DNA of 64,000 bases from Corythucha ciliata (GCA_038030265.1 CM075937.1:43442198-43506197), one strand, 5' to 3'; shown: positions 13,512-24,550, counted from the first letter of the stretch. The notes: a model not told the origin generated them from the sequence alone. Numbers and translations: made by a program.

Positions 13512-14165
13512 AGCCAGTGAAGTATCTTAGAGTGTGGTTGGACGTCAAGTTGGACTGGTATGGCCAAATGGAGCACCTATCGAGGAGATCAAGCCGAGCG
13601 CTGTTCACGTCGAGAAGACTGAAGAGCTGCGTTCCGATAGAAGACTTTTTTTGGATCTTCCATTGCCTCTCAAGTCACATGGAATAGTCGTTTTATTTTA
13701 TTGTCATTTTACCAAAATCCGGCAAGGATCATTGCGAACGTGCATTCTTCTGCTCATTGTTAGTGAGCCGTTCAAAAAACTGCGAATCCTGACGTTGGCA
13801 TCTGTGTATGTTTTGGAGTGCCTTTGCTTCGCCCATTCTACATGTCACGGACGCCCTATACGGTTGGAGAAGCGACTGGCTTACTTCTGCGGGACGTTAA
13901 TTACATCAGACCTCCTTGCTATTGGCTTAAGTAAGACATTAGGTAAGTTTTTTGGCCCGTTCGTTCGAACTTTTCAATAAACTGCCTGTCTCCGTGTGTA
14001 AAATTGGAGGCGAAGAGCTTCAGGAGAGCTGTGCGCGCTATGCGCTGCTTGGCTACTTCGTAGTCCAATCTATGACCCCTTCCTTCCCTCTGCGTGTGGG
14101 ATCAATGTACCAACATTTTACCATTAAAATTACCAATATATTTATTATTATTATTATTATTTAAG
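13512..14165 (+). pseudogene. CR1/Jockey-group LINE 3' end with (ATT)n tail
   Basis: The plus strand reads YLRVWLDVKLDW near 13520, homologous to the FLGIWLDKKLDW stretch of the LINE at 28580. It continues through SVYVLECLCFAHS (near 13800), matching SLYVLESLCFAHS of the same LINE, and FELFNKLPVSV. It ends in a TTA/ATT microsatellite at about 14138-14162. Several frame changes are needed. The region overlaps in domain position with the end of the 10.4-11.7 kb fragment, so this is a separate copy of a related family. Confidence 0.75.
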
Positions 14166-14410
14166 CACTCCAAAAATAATCACTATCCTCCACTGAAAGC
14201 ATTATTTTCCCCTCATAAACATGAAAGTCGACTAAGAAACCGTCAATTTCACCCAAGAAAACGGCTATTTAACCTAGAAACTGTCAATAGTAATTTATAA
14301 CCTGGAATTTTGGTATGATGAACGTTTATTTAGCCCTTGAAACCGTAAATCTCGAAAGAGAACTCTATATGCAAGGATATCGTCAATTCATCCCTTGAAA
14401 CCGACCGTGA
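14166..14410. repeat. Short degenerate ~40 bp array
   Basis: Several loosely repeated units of the type TAGAAACCGTCAAT and CCTTGAAACCGT appear between 14225 and 14405. This is probably a weak member of the same class of ~30-40 bp arrays found elsewhere in the window. It directly follows the LINE tail. Confidence 0.4.
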
Positions 14411-16140
14411 ATAGCAAGGGCTGCTATCCATCAATGACTTCCACCTTTGCTTGGAGAAAGAAAGATGTTCAGCTCGCATCGGATAGACAAGCACCTGTTT
14501 ATCGGTGACTTTCCAAATGATGAATGGGGGGGGGGGAGCTGATAGAGTCCACGGGTTTGGAGATTCTTCAAAATTATTAATAAGAAAGTGAGTGAAAGTT
14601 GAAAAATGACCAGTTTGTGGGTCGAATACAGCGTTCCGAAGGTAATTGAGTAGCACTTGTTTTTTTTTATAGCACTACCGATATTGAATAAATGCCAGGT
14701 TTTTTGTTAGACCCTATTTTGGTGAATTTTTCAAATGTGATTCGAGGAGAAAGGGTCCAACCCTTTTCCCCCTTTGGGACGCCACGTGGTTCCTATAATA
14801 AGGTAATAAAACATTGTTTACGCTTTACGGTCACACCTTCCCCCCGGCTGGAAAGAAACCAAAGAAGTTTTGCTTCCCCACGCATTTCACTCAAACTAAC
14901 TTTTTCTTCCAGTCCTGTTGTTACCGAGCATTTACCGTATACGGTCCCTCAGGGTTGGGTCTAACTGAATTCGACTGTTGGGAACGTCGAACTTACCAAT
15001 TGTCAACGCAACTGAAGAGCTCTGTTTTGGAATAAACAATAGTTTATATAGAAGGCCCTCTCACATCCTACCGTCCCAGGAGTCTTGGCAGCTCCTAAAC
15101 GTTTACTCAATTTACACTTTTAATCTTTTGTTTGTGAGTATTGTATTGGAAATAAATATACGCGAAGCGTGCACTCAGTTATTTTTGTTTGTTTGTGAAC
15201 AGCAGCGTTCATTGTTCATTATATACAACAGTGGACTCCGCAGACAGTTTTTTATTTCTTACGAAGTGGAAAATTCTATTAGCTCGGTGTTCTTTACATC
15301 CGCTGACTCTTTAAAAGGCCAAATTCACACAATTAAACTAAAATAAGCGTATTAAAACCTGAAGTTTCAAGTTGCTGCTACAAAGGTTTGAAAAGGGGCA
15401 CTGAGAGACCCGCTCTGAGAAACGTGGATCCATTGTGGCGCTTCAGACGAACTCTCTTTACCCCACCCCCACCAACACACTCTTTCATACAGACCCTTCG
15501 CACCAGTCACCGCAACAACTCAAAAACGTCTCCTTCACTCCGTTGTCTAACTTGACTCTCATTTTAATGACTTGAGAAGAGACAGCCGACTCATCTCACA
15601 GTTATATTCCCTCCCCCCACCAGTATCACTTTTAATTATTTAAGCGAAGGTGATTGCGTGGGTTTTTAAAGTGTTTAAATTAATCAAACACTGACGTTTG
15701 AACTGAAAACGATTTGAATCAAGTTAGTTTTCTTCTTGAGACGATGAAGGAGGGATGCGGTCTTTAAAATAAAACTGTTAATCGCTTAAAAGCTTCCTCC
15801 GTAGGGTTTAATTTCATCTTCGTCGTTAATAGATTTGAGAAAATAAAATTTAGCACCTAATCCCTTCTAACGGGGGAGTCGGGCTGTTGAAGACGTTATT
15901 TAAAAAGCTCCTAAGTATCCGACGAAGGGGGGGGGGTCATTTAAGTGGGCAATAGAACGCGTTGGCTACCTTATACGATCATTTCGAGGGAGTTTTTCCC
16001 CTCTCTTTTATTGGTGATAAGAGAGAGATTTCCACCTGGAATTAATTTATATTTAGTTCATGAATGGAATTTTTCGATAATTTCAGTTACTTGTCTTTGT
16101 GGTGAACCGAGATATTTCATGAACATTGGCACATAGCTAT
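14411..16140. other. Non-genic stretch, nothing recognised
   Basis: No recognisable coding domain. The open frame at 14978-15346 (122 aa, plus) shows no motif. G runs lie at 14526-14536 and 15927-15936. No element boundaries seen. Confidence 0.4.
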
Positions 16141-16153
16141 TTCTAACCAATTA

Positions 16154-16314
16154 AATTGTCAGTATGGATTCACTTTTTGGAAAAAAAAAATTCTGAGGGG
16201 GGTTCCCCCCGCAACAAAAGCTTCGGTACTCGTTTTCTTGGACAAAAATGCAACATACTTTTTTTTTTCGCGAATCTTTGAGGTTGCAAAATTGTCACTA
16301 TGGATTCACTTTTT
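16154..16314. repeat. Short direct repeat pair
   Basis: AAATTGTCA-x-TATGGATTC followed by ACTTTTT occurs at about 16154-16178 and again at 16290-16314, differing by one base in the part compared. The unit between them is ~136 bp. It could be a partial tandem duplication or flanking repeats of an unrecognised insert. Confidence 0.5.
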
Positions 16315-16646
16315 TCAAATTTCAATTTGTTTTAAATTTTCATTTTTTAAAAATCCCTAAGCCTAAAGCCCCGATGAAAATGTTTATTCTCACCGTTAAT
16401 ATTTGAGGAAATAGGTTGAGAATACAATCACAATTTTTTAAAACGTATTCATCAACACATTCGTATTGTTTTAAGAACTTATTCCTAATTAGTAGCAATT
16501 TAGCAATTTTATTTTCGTTGAAATGAGGATTCCGCCTCGTGGCGCTGTGCTGCGGCTAGTTTGAAAAGATGGATTCTATACAATTGCTACATTGAGCACT
16601 CCAAGAGAGAAGTGGAATGATATCCATTGCGAGTTCCTTCCACAAT

Positions 16647-17715
16647 TAACGCATCGCTGCGGTTTTCCTCAAGCAAACTGCCATAACTCCAACAATTTTC
16701 GTCACACGTAATAATGAAGCACACCAATGTAATGGCACAAAATTGTCTTTTTATTATGTCTACGTGGTTTTGGAATCAGCTTGAGTTAAAGGCCCTTAAT
16801 ACTTGGCTGAATTTCCAAGTTGTCCTCTTTTTCCACCAAACAAGGGTTTTCTAACAGCTTGAATTTCGCACACAGCATTATCAAGATGAGTCGCTCTGCG
16901 GAAAAAACTTCTTCTTAAAAAAAGCTTTCCAATGACCTACGATGAGATGAACATTGCCACTGTAACAGCCAAGATATTTGGACAAAGGTTTGAAATTGTC
17001 AAGTGCAATCGCCAAAATAAGGCTGTTGTAGCCACTAGAAATAAAAGAGAACTATCGTCTTATTGGTGGATGATTAAATCCAAATCGCTAAATTGCTCTC
17101 AGAAAATTATAAAAATACGAATGCAGTGAATTCTTCACTCATACACCCCCCCCCCCTCATAGGGCCCACACAAAACACAATAGGTATTTCAATTTATTTA
17201 TTTTATTTTTTCTGTATCATTCGTGTTTCATAAGAATGCTCGATGTGCTGTGAGTGAAACTATAGTCGGATCGGTGAAAGAATGTGCATGAAATTACCCT
17301 CTCTCTTTTCCCTAAACCCACATGACTTACCGCTACCACGCCATCACCTGAGAGGAGCCTCTCCTATTTTATCGGTAAAACTCTCTGTTATTGGTTGCAG
17401 TTGTTTGATAAAAGTGGAGAAGTAGATAACCACGTTGAGAGAGGGAAAAATCGGGCTTATGGCCTCCCACCACTCATGCACATTCTTTCGCTGATCCGAG
17501 TATAGCTGTTGGAAAAAACGTGTTTGATGGTAAAATAGGACAACTTGGGAATTCAGCTCAGCATTAACGGGCTTCAACTCAAGCTGATTCCAAAACCATG
17601 TAGACATAATAAAAAGACAATTTTGTGCCCTTTTCTGTGGCGTGCTACAATATTACGTGCGACGAAAATTGTGAGAGTTATTGCAGTTTGTTTGAGGAAA
17701 ACCAGCGATGCGTTG
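16647..17715. mobile_element. Large foldback element with ~215 bp arms
   Basis: The left arm (about 16647-16865) matches the reverse complement of the right arm (about 17503-17715) at roughly 80%. Shared landmarks are AACGCATCGCTG, TTTTCCTCAA, CACAATTTTCGTC, CAAAATTGTC and CTTTTTATTATGTCTACGTGG. The spacer holds unremarkable AT-rich DNA and a 246 bp MITE next to the right arm. No intact transposase is visible; an open minus frame (17574-17894, 106 aa) crosses the right arm but matches nothing recognised. Confidence 0.65.
17260..17505 (+). mobile_element. TATA-end MITE, copy 1
   Basis: 246 bp with ~30 bp terminal inverted repeats: CTATAGTCGGATCGGTGAAA at the left and its near-complement at the right (ending CCGAGTATAG). 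It is about 85-90% similar, in opposite orientation, to 50067-50313. TATA occurs at both borders and may be the target duplication or part of the TIR. It is embedded at the inner edge of the right arm of a larger foldback, so it inserted there later. Confidence 0.8.
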
Positions 17716-18335
17716 AAAAAGCGGAAAAGTGCGTTTTTCTCGGAAACGGTTGATATTCGGACCATGGTATATTTGGTCATTTTTTGACGTAAATATGGTC
17801 TAGAATCACCTGCTTTATTTGTGCCTCGTGGACCAAGTACACCCGGTATAGGTCTCACATCAATCAAGTCATGTGTTTTTCTAGAGTGCAGCAAAGAGAC
17901 AGACCTCTTTTCTCACGACTTGGCGTGAAAGTCGTAGTTTTCTGCGCATACATATTCTTCTGCCGATAAATCACCAATGGGGAACTTGCACATTTTTCAA
18001 TCATTGGTGTTTCTTGAAGAGGGTGCTTCAACAAGACAATTGCCCATATTAAACATTGAAATCAATCAAGGGTTTTTCAGGCGAATTTTTAAAAATTTTG
18101 AGTGGGGGTTTGATTGCGTCAAAGGGCAGTTAATGGTGTTGGGAAGAGGGGGGAATACGCGTTATCTGGGGTTTAATTTTTCTTGTTATTTGTAAACAAA
18201 ACATTTTATAGTTTCCTCAAATGCTTCAAAACTGCACATTGACGTCATTTTTCCCTCGTATCATCCATCCCCTCCTGAAAAACGTTGAAATGTATTTAAA
18301 AATTACCAGAAGCACCAATCGGTCAGGAACTACTG

Positions 18336-20018
18336 TTAGGCCCTCCACACACGGGTCGTCTCGTACTCGGCTCGAACTCGACGCGGAGTCGAATTGTTCG
18401 ACGCGATTTACTTTTTAACATTGTTTTCAATGTAAATGAATTAGTTCCACACATGGGTCGTCTCAAACTCGATGCGATTTCGCATACGCAGTGCTAAATT
18501 AATACTGACTAAATAGTTTATCATATAGTCGTTTTGGACTCGAAGAGCTCTCGTCATCCTCATCTCTCGAACCTTGCGAATTGCTTGGTACGAGAAATCA
18601 CGTGTGATTTCATTTTATACGGAGCATGGAGGTAAGTTTTTATTTATATGTACATGAAATAAAAGTAGAAAAGGGCAGAATAGCGGCAAAATTCCACCCA
18701 ACTTCAAAAGTGCCTCAATAAATTTCTTTTGGTGTATTCTTTCAGGATTCGAGAAGTCCGTAACGATACGGGGTGGCCAGCATCTTCTCATAAGAGAGGC
18801 TAGACGTTGGCCTTTTAAATGTCGTACCAATTTGGCCGAACGGGGTGGCTAATCCCCCGGGGCAGAATTTTCAGAAAATGGGCATAATTTTGCCACTACT
18901 CTGGCTTTATTTCCAGTGCTAACTGAGTTGTTAAAATTATAATCATCGACTGCAAATTTTATAAGATTTTGCTGGCACTACCAATTTTATTACCAGTAGA
19001 ATTTGCGAAGTTTTTTCTCCCCAATATCAGTTCTGTTTTTCGGAGCACATTTCTTCCAGCCAATTGGGCTCCTTGGGTGAATGCGAATTAAAAAACATGA
19101 ATAGAATGAAATCATTTTCTTCTTCAAAGTACCATTGCATCTCGCAACCGCTGCGTTTCATGAAAGGCCAAACGACGCAGGTGGTTAAGGTTGTGGGAGG
19201 GGGGATCGACTAAAAATTATCATAAATTATGATTCCTAGGTGTTCAACATCAAATTTGTCGGGGAAGTCGAAAAGTACCCTGAATTATATGACTACACCC
19301 GCAGGGATTATTCGAGGAAAGATTGCGTGGAGAAAGCCTGAAATGCAGTTTCCGCAGAAGTTGCATTACCTGGTAAGAACAACAAATTCGTTATGAAATT
19401 AAAGACATTGTATTCAACAGGTAGGTAACTCGAGAAGTATCTTCCAATTTCATAGTTTCCTGGCACCGCTCACGACACCACAAACACCTTATTTATTCTT
19501 TCTATATGAAAGTGTATTTAAAGGGACCCATACACGTAGAATAGAATCATTCGTATATTTATTCGTTGATATTGTAGATGTGGCATATAACATGTAGGGA
19601 CAGTCTTCTTCCACCTTGGATTATTGCAACTTAGCGAAATGAGGCTCCGACTACTTTCATAAAGAATTTAAAAAAACAAAATGTACCGAATGCCACTTTT
19701 GTGACCCTCAATGGAAGTTTAGGGGGCTTCGCTTGTAATAATAAACATAAATAAACATGGCTCCGGCCTCTTCATCGCTTGAGCTACTCATTATTCTGCT
19801 TTGAAGCTCTACACAAGACTACTGGACCAATATTTTTTTTAAATAAAATAAAAACGGAGAAATAAATCACGACTTTTTTTATTTCCTGTAAGATGTTTAT
19901 TTTTCTAGGCACCCTAATTTCACAGATGCGAAAATCATAAAGTTCGAGCAAGACGAGCACCTCGATTCCGCATCGAGTTCGAGAAGAAAACGACGTGTGT
20001 GGAGGGCCGATGGCCTTA
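18336..20018. mobile_element. Decayed PIF/Harbinger-like element
   Basis: The left end (TTAGGCCCTCCACACACGGG at 18336) pairs with the right end near 19990-20018, whose reverse complement contains GGCCCTCCACACACGTCG and then TCGAACTCGATGCGG. A subterminal copy of the same motif lies at about 18448-18480. TTA stands at both edges. An internal exon encodes a MADF/Myb-SANT-type domain, the kind of second protein PIF/Harbinger elements carry. No DDE nuclease was seen, so the copy is non-autonomous or internally deleted. The right terminus has an extra GATGGCC, leaving the exact end uncertain. Confidence 0.6.
19240..19372 (+). pseudogene. MADF-domain exon (premature stop)
   Basis: The exon is bounded by an acceptor (ATTCCTAG, to 19239) and a donor (GTAAGA from 19373). 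In frame it reads VEKYPELYDYTRRDYSRKD and then CVEKA-stop-NAVSAEV. This is the N-terminal half of a MADF domain, a DNA-binding Myb/SANT-like fold. The stop (TGA, 19339-19341) replaces the family's conserved Trp (TGG), a one-base change. A possible two-codon first exon, ATGGAG at 18626-18631 followed by GTAAGT, would splice in frame to it. It lies inside inverted termini, so it is probably the accessory gene of a Harbinger-like transposon. A host MADF gene is the alternative. Confidence 0.6.
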
Positions 20019-20184
20019 ATATCCTTGTCCGCATGTGTCAATTCACCGGTATACTTTCCCCCCAAACCGGGCATTCACGCAAGTTTTCCATTCACAGTCG
20101 AGAAATAATGAATCGTAATCATAGTTATTCAAGGGATAGTTTTGATCAAAAGTAATTTTTACAGTCATTATCCAAAGCACTAAC

Positions 20185-21099
20185 ATGGCGACAAGTCATA
20201 ACAGCTCTCTGTGTTGCAAGTGTTTTAACCCGTTGTTAAGTGGTAATAGTTTAGTTAAATGTGACGGACCTTGTGCCAAAATGTTTCATTTGGCGTGTGC
20301 GGGCTTCGGAGACGAGGACTTTTTGCAGCATTTGAGTCTCTTCAGAGTAGAGTCAAATGCACGTGGTTCTGTCACTCTTGTATGGGAAGAATCGAAAGTT
20401 TGCATGTCGGGGAGGTTTTCGAAACATCAGCCTCTATTCTTAGCATTGTGGCCAATTGTGGCAGCCGAACTCAAGGCGTTGAGTGAAAATAACTTGACTT
20501 TAAAAAAACAGTTCGATGAATTAAAAAACGAAAATACAGAAATAAAAACGTTACTACCTGCTTTACACGATAAGATAACAGCTCCCCCATTTGATTCTGA
20601 TTCTGAGTTTGGGCCTCCTACTGTTGTTGATCAAGAGGAATCCCAATCGCCCAAACTTCCTTTCAACGACGAAATTATCGAGGATTCTTCACCGAAACAT
20701 ACAAATGTGAGCTCTCGACGAGGCGTGGGAACGTCCGAAGAAAATCCGAAGAACACATTCAGATTAGTCGCTAATACTTGGCGTAGGCGAAAAGCACAAT
20801 TATTCCCCAATTCCTGTGAGCCGAATCCTAACGGAAACAAGGAAATCCGGGGAGTCAATTCATATGAAAACAGCGAGAAACCGTCAAAACCCGAACCCTC
20901 CGGCAGTAACGATGTTTATAATAAATTTACATATAGTTATGAAGAAAAAGCCAAAACACCCGTCGAAGTCTTCAATAATTTATTCTCGCCTACGTTTCGC
21001 TATGATCCTAGCATCCTCAGGGCTCCAAAGTCCGAAATGTTAAAAAGTTCCAGGTCGTTAAAACAAAAGCCTCACATTCTAAACACACCCGATGTATAA
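20185..21099 (+). pseudogene. LINE ORF1, N-terminal part
   Basis: Starts with ATG at 20185. Residues 10-38 carry a C-x2-C ... CDGPCAKMFH-x2-C pattern, the first half of a PHD-type zinc finger as found in ORF1 of several LINE clades. The second half (CTWFCHSC) is present but in another frame near 20355-20400, so two compensating frameshifts are likely. Around residues 93-125 (AAELKALSENNLTLKKQFDE and onward) a coiled coil is predicted by heptads; LINE ORF1 proteins oligomerise through such regions and bind RNA. A low-complexity Ser/Pro/Lys linker follows. The frame ends at 21099 inside an inverted duplication. Confidence 0.7.
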
Positions 21100-21513
21100 A
21101 TGAGAGACCTTGTTAGATAATTAAAACCATTTTAAAACCCACAATTAACATAATTAAATGAAGCAATTAAATCCCCCCTCCCCCATGACAAATTAGGTTA
21201 ACAAAACCCCCAAGGCCCAACAAAACCCCAAATTAGGTTTTTGTTAACCTAATTTGTCATGGGGGGAGGGGGGATTTAATTGCTTCATTTAATTATGTTA
21301 ATTGTGGGTTTTAAAATGGTTTTAATTATCTAACAACGTCTCTCATTTATACATCGGGTGTGTTTAGAATGTGAGGCTTTTGTTTTAACGACCTGGAACT
21401 TTTTAACATTACGGACTTTGGAGTTCTGAGGATGCTAGGATCATTGCGAAACGTAGGCGAGAATAAATTATTGAAGACTTCGTCGGGTGTTTTGGCTTTT
21501 TCTTCATAACTAT
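20931..21513. repeat. Inverted duplication (palindrome), ~276 bp arms
   Basis: 20931-21206 is repeated inverted at 21237-21513 with about 96% identity by eye. A ~30 bp spacer rich in CCCAA/AAACC lies between. The outer ends are ATATAGTTATGAAG and its complement. No clear target duplication is visible. The left arm is continuous with ORF1 coding sequence, so either a foldback element inserted or a template switch duplicated ORF1 sequence in inverse orientation. It would form a very stable hairpin. Confidence 0.85.
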
Positions 21514-21795
21514 ATCAACTGTACCCCGTCTTTCTGCAACCTTTACAATGATAAATTTACTATCAAGGAGCGAATTGAAAAGCTTCCGCCATCTCGTGGG
21601 AAACAACAGATCAATCGTCAACCTAAAACTTTATTGCCTCAAAAGCGGTCAAAAAAGCCTCCTGTTTCGACGGGTTGCAACGCCGATCTCTTGGGTCAAG
21701 TTGTTCCGCGCAAGAGGGGGCTATTCATTAGCCGACTGCGACCGGATGTTACCTCGGAAATGATTATTTCCTGTGTCTCGAAGTTGGGACTTGAG
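21514..21795 (+). pseudogene. LINE ORF1, middle part up to MULE insertion
   Basis: Plus-strand frame (phase of 21487) encoding a basic linker (KERIEKLPPSRGKQ and onward) and then RKRGLFISRLRPDVTSEMI, the start of the RRM-like C-terminal region typical of LINE ORF1 proteins. It is cut by the MULE after GGACTTGAG (21787-21795). If the MULE and one duplicated 9-mer are ignored, the frame continues without a break at 25059. Confidence 0.7.
21787..21795. repeat. MULE target-site duplication, left copy
   Basis: GGACTTGAG directly before the left TIR. The identical 9-mer stands at 25050-25058 directly after the right TIR. A 9 bp duplication is the hallmark of Mutator-like transposition. Confidence 0.9.
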
Positions 21796-21863
21796 ACAAG
21801 ACCCTGGGAGCTAACTTCCTCTTAGTTCAACTTTCTGTCGCTCGATATGTTCAGCGCTCTAAT
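21796..21863 (+). repeat. MULE left terminal inverted repeat
   Basis: The first 47 bp differ from the right TIR at one position (A versus G at base 18). After a short mismatched stretch, TTCAGCG-C/T-TCTAAT is again shared, giving ~68 bp in all. TIRs of MULEs are transposase-binding sites and often hold the promoter. Confidence 0.88.
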
Positions 21864-21986
21864 CGTTATTTACTGTCGGTTAGTTGTCATGGTTGTTATC
21901 TTGTTCTCCCGGCAAGTGGTTGCCGTAGCCAGTGTAGGTGTAGTTTTGTACGTTATTGTTTCTAGTCTTATTGTTAACGAAGCAAA

Positions 21987-24507
21987 ATGAGTGAAATCAA
22001 ATGTCAGGCCTGTGGACTAACTTTTAGCAAAAAATATAATTTAAAGAGACACCAATCAATATTCAAGCACGAGGATATTCAACATCAAGAAGCGACAACC
22101 GCGTCGAAGTACAAGTGTAGCGTGTGCAGAGACTACTTTACGGCGAAAGATGATTTCTACGTTCACCTTGAGAGGTGTCATGATGTTTCATTATGTTGGG
22201 AGACACATAATTTCAGCTCAATCGATCAGTTCAAGGCGTGGAAAGAAAAATTCGAAGCTGAGGACGGCAATTCTTTCATTCTCATGAAAGGAGCTGAGCC
22301 CCGGAGTAGCATTGAGTCTAAAACAATATATTATATCTGCCACCGTTCTGGATATTCTAAATCAAAATGTAACAATCGTATTCGCCATTTCAAAACTCAA
22401 GGGTCAAAAAAAATTGATGGATTTTGTCCGGCCCGAATCAATGTCAAAATTGATGGCAACGGTCGGTGTGCCGTGACAGTATTGCGATCTCATTGGGGGC
22501 ATCACGGTGACGAACTCGCACACCTCACCTTGACACCAAAAGAGCGTATGGCTTTAGGGTCCAAAATCGCCGCTAAAATTCCGTTCAACGAAATTCTAAA
22601 TGACATCCGAGGTAAGACATCATTCACTTTGTTCTCAATAGCTTTGTGGTTTGCTTCAAAAACTGCCTCTTCAATCTTTCCAGGTAGTGTCAAAACTCCG
22701 GGCGAATTGAAGCGAATCCACCTGACCACAAAAAAAGATCTTTACAACATCCAGACAGAATTCCAACTATCTGCTGAAGCAGTTCGACATGAGTCTGACC
22801 CCGTAAGCGTTACAGCTTGGGTGAATGAAGTGAGGGGCAGTGAACAGAACTGCTTCCCATATTACAAGCCCCAGGGTGTTCTTTGCAAAAAGTATCCATT
22901 CCTGTTGGAACGAGACTTCCAGCTTGTCATCATGAATGATGCTCAACGGGAGGCACTAAAAACATATGGAAATGACGCAATATGCATCTATGGAACCCAT
23001 GGGCTCAACGCGTACGACTTCCAGTTGATCACTGTCATGGTAATAGACGACATGAGGCAAGGATTCCCCTGCTCTTTCTTTTTCACCAACCGCACGGATG
23101 AAGATGCATTAACAGTCCTTTTCTGGGAAATGAAGAATCAGCTCCCTGAAATGCCATCCCCTAAAGTTTTCATGTCCGACATGGAACTTTCATTTTACAA
23201 AGCCTGGGTTAAGGTAGTCGGCCATGTAACTCACAGGCTTTGGTGTTCATGGCACGTCGAAAGAGCCTGGCGAAAGAACCTTACAAAAATCCGAAGTGCC
23301 GAACAGAAGAAAGAAGTGTACCAGACAATTAAATCTCTCATGGAGGAGCGCGATGTTGGTGCGTTTGAGAAGGCTGTGGTTGCGGCAGTAGACCGCATGA
23401 CCAATGATCCAGACACTCGCTATTTCGGTGAGTACTTCGATCGGTACTACGTTTCAAACCCTATGGCCTGGGCATTTTGTCATCGGTTGCATGCTGGGTT
23501 AAACACGAACATGCATCTCGAAAATATGCACAAGTGCATAAAACATCATTACTTATTGGGCATGAAAGTGAAACGTCTCGATAAAGCCATACATGCTATT
23601 ATGAATTATTTAAGGGACAAAATGTATAACCGAATGATATACCTCAACAAAGGGCATATACCACACAAATTGAAAATCCTTCGGCGGCGTCACAACGCTA
23701 GCAAAAATATTGCTATCGAACAAGTCACCCAAGCCCAAGACGGACCGGGGATTTGGAATGTAACCTCACAAGATGGATCAGATATTTACACGGTCTCTAC
23801 GAGAACAGAATGCAAGGGCTGTCATCTTTTATGCACGGATTGTGGAGTATGCTTTCATAAATATTCGTGCACCTGTCCAGATTCCATCATAAAATCCAAC
23901 ATGTGCAAACACATCCATCTTGTTGGTTTATACCTCAAACAAGCTGCTGTGACTGCAACTCAAACCGGTACTGACTCTCAACACGATGAAAACTTGCCTT
24001 CCCTCATCATTAACGAAAGCGATGATCCTCGTTCTCAAGAAAGAGAAAATATTGTCAGCCAAATAACGGCTATGAATGTAACCAATCCGGATAATGAAGG
24101 AACTTTTCATTCGGAGAAAGATAACTTAATTCGCACTCTGAAAAGTCTTCTAGACCAGGTAAAGATTAATTGTTTGTCCTAACTGAACTACATTCATTCA
24201 TCCTGACGCATGATTTTTTTGTTTTTCTATCTAGGTCGACGGCATGACCGAACAGGATCGTGAAGAAGTTAAGTGTCTGACCAAACTGCTGCGATCTGTC
24301 CAGCCCACGCTCGCTGCTCTTCGTGAGCAATCTATGTCAGGATTGCCATTCAAAGAAGTGGGTAAATGTAAGAAGAGGAAAGCGGTGATGCAGCCAAGAT
24401 TTGCTTCCACTAAACGGAAGAGGAAGAAAAACGATAAGTGTTTGGCCAAACCCAATAAATTTCAGAAAGACTCCATAATTGCTTCACTAATGCAGTCGTC
24501 CCCTTAA
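21987..24507 (+). CDS. MULE transposase, two exons (814 aa)
   Basis: Exon 1 is 21987-24158 (724 codons) and exon 2 is 24235-24507 (90 codons plus stop). The 76 bp intron runs from CAG|GTAAAG to a TTTTTCTATCTAG acceptor, phase 0. Domains: C2H2 fingers at residues 6-28 and 44-65; a FAR1/WRKY-GCM1-like Cys/His region about 110-180 (ending SHWGHHGDE); MULE DDE core about 315-520; conserved NTNMHLENMHKCIK helix; a SWIM finger (CTC-x9-CKH) near the end of exon 1; a Lys/Arg-rich nuclear-signal-like tail (KRKRKK) in exon 2. The protein would cut and join element ends in the nucleus. Odd point: ICIYGTHG has Tyr335 where the family's first catalytic Asp is expected; Asp398 (FMSDMEL) is present. Without splicing, exon 1 reads on to a stop at 24182. 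Confidence 0.9.
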
Positions 24508-24550
24508 AAGTAATTTATTAGTGACAATATTTACATGTTTTCTATTTTCG

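Noticed and set aside
17574..17894. Transposase fragment in the foldback right arm
   Set aside because: The 106 aa frame has no DDE or HTH motif recognised and its left part is just the inverted arm.
18626..18631. Two-codon first exon as a feature of its own
   Set aside because: ATGGAG plus donor fits the MADF exon but is too short to support without transcripts; mentioned only as a possibility.
24244..24507. Separate 87 aa gene downstream of the MULE transposase
   Set aside because: Clean splice sites and phase join it to the transposase; it is better explained as exon 2.
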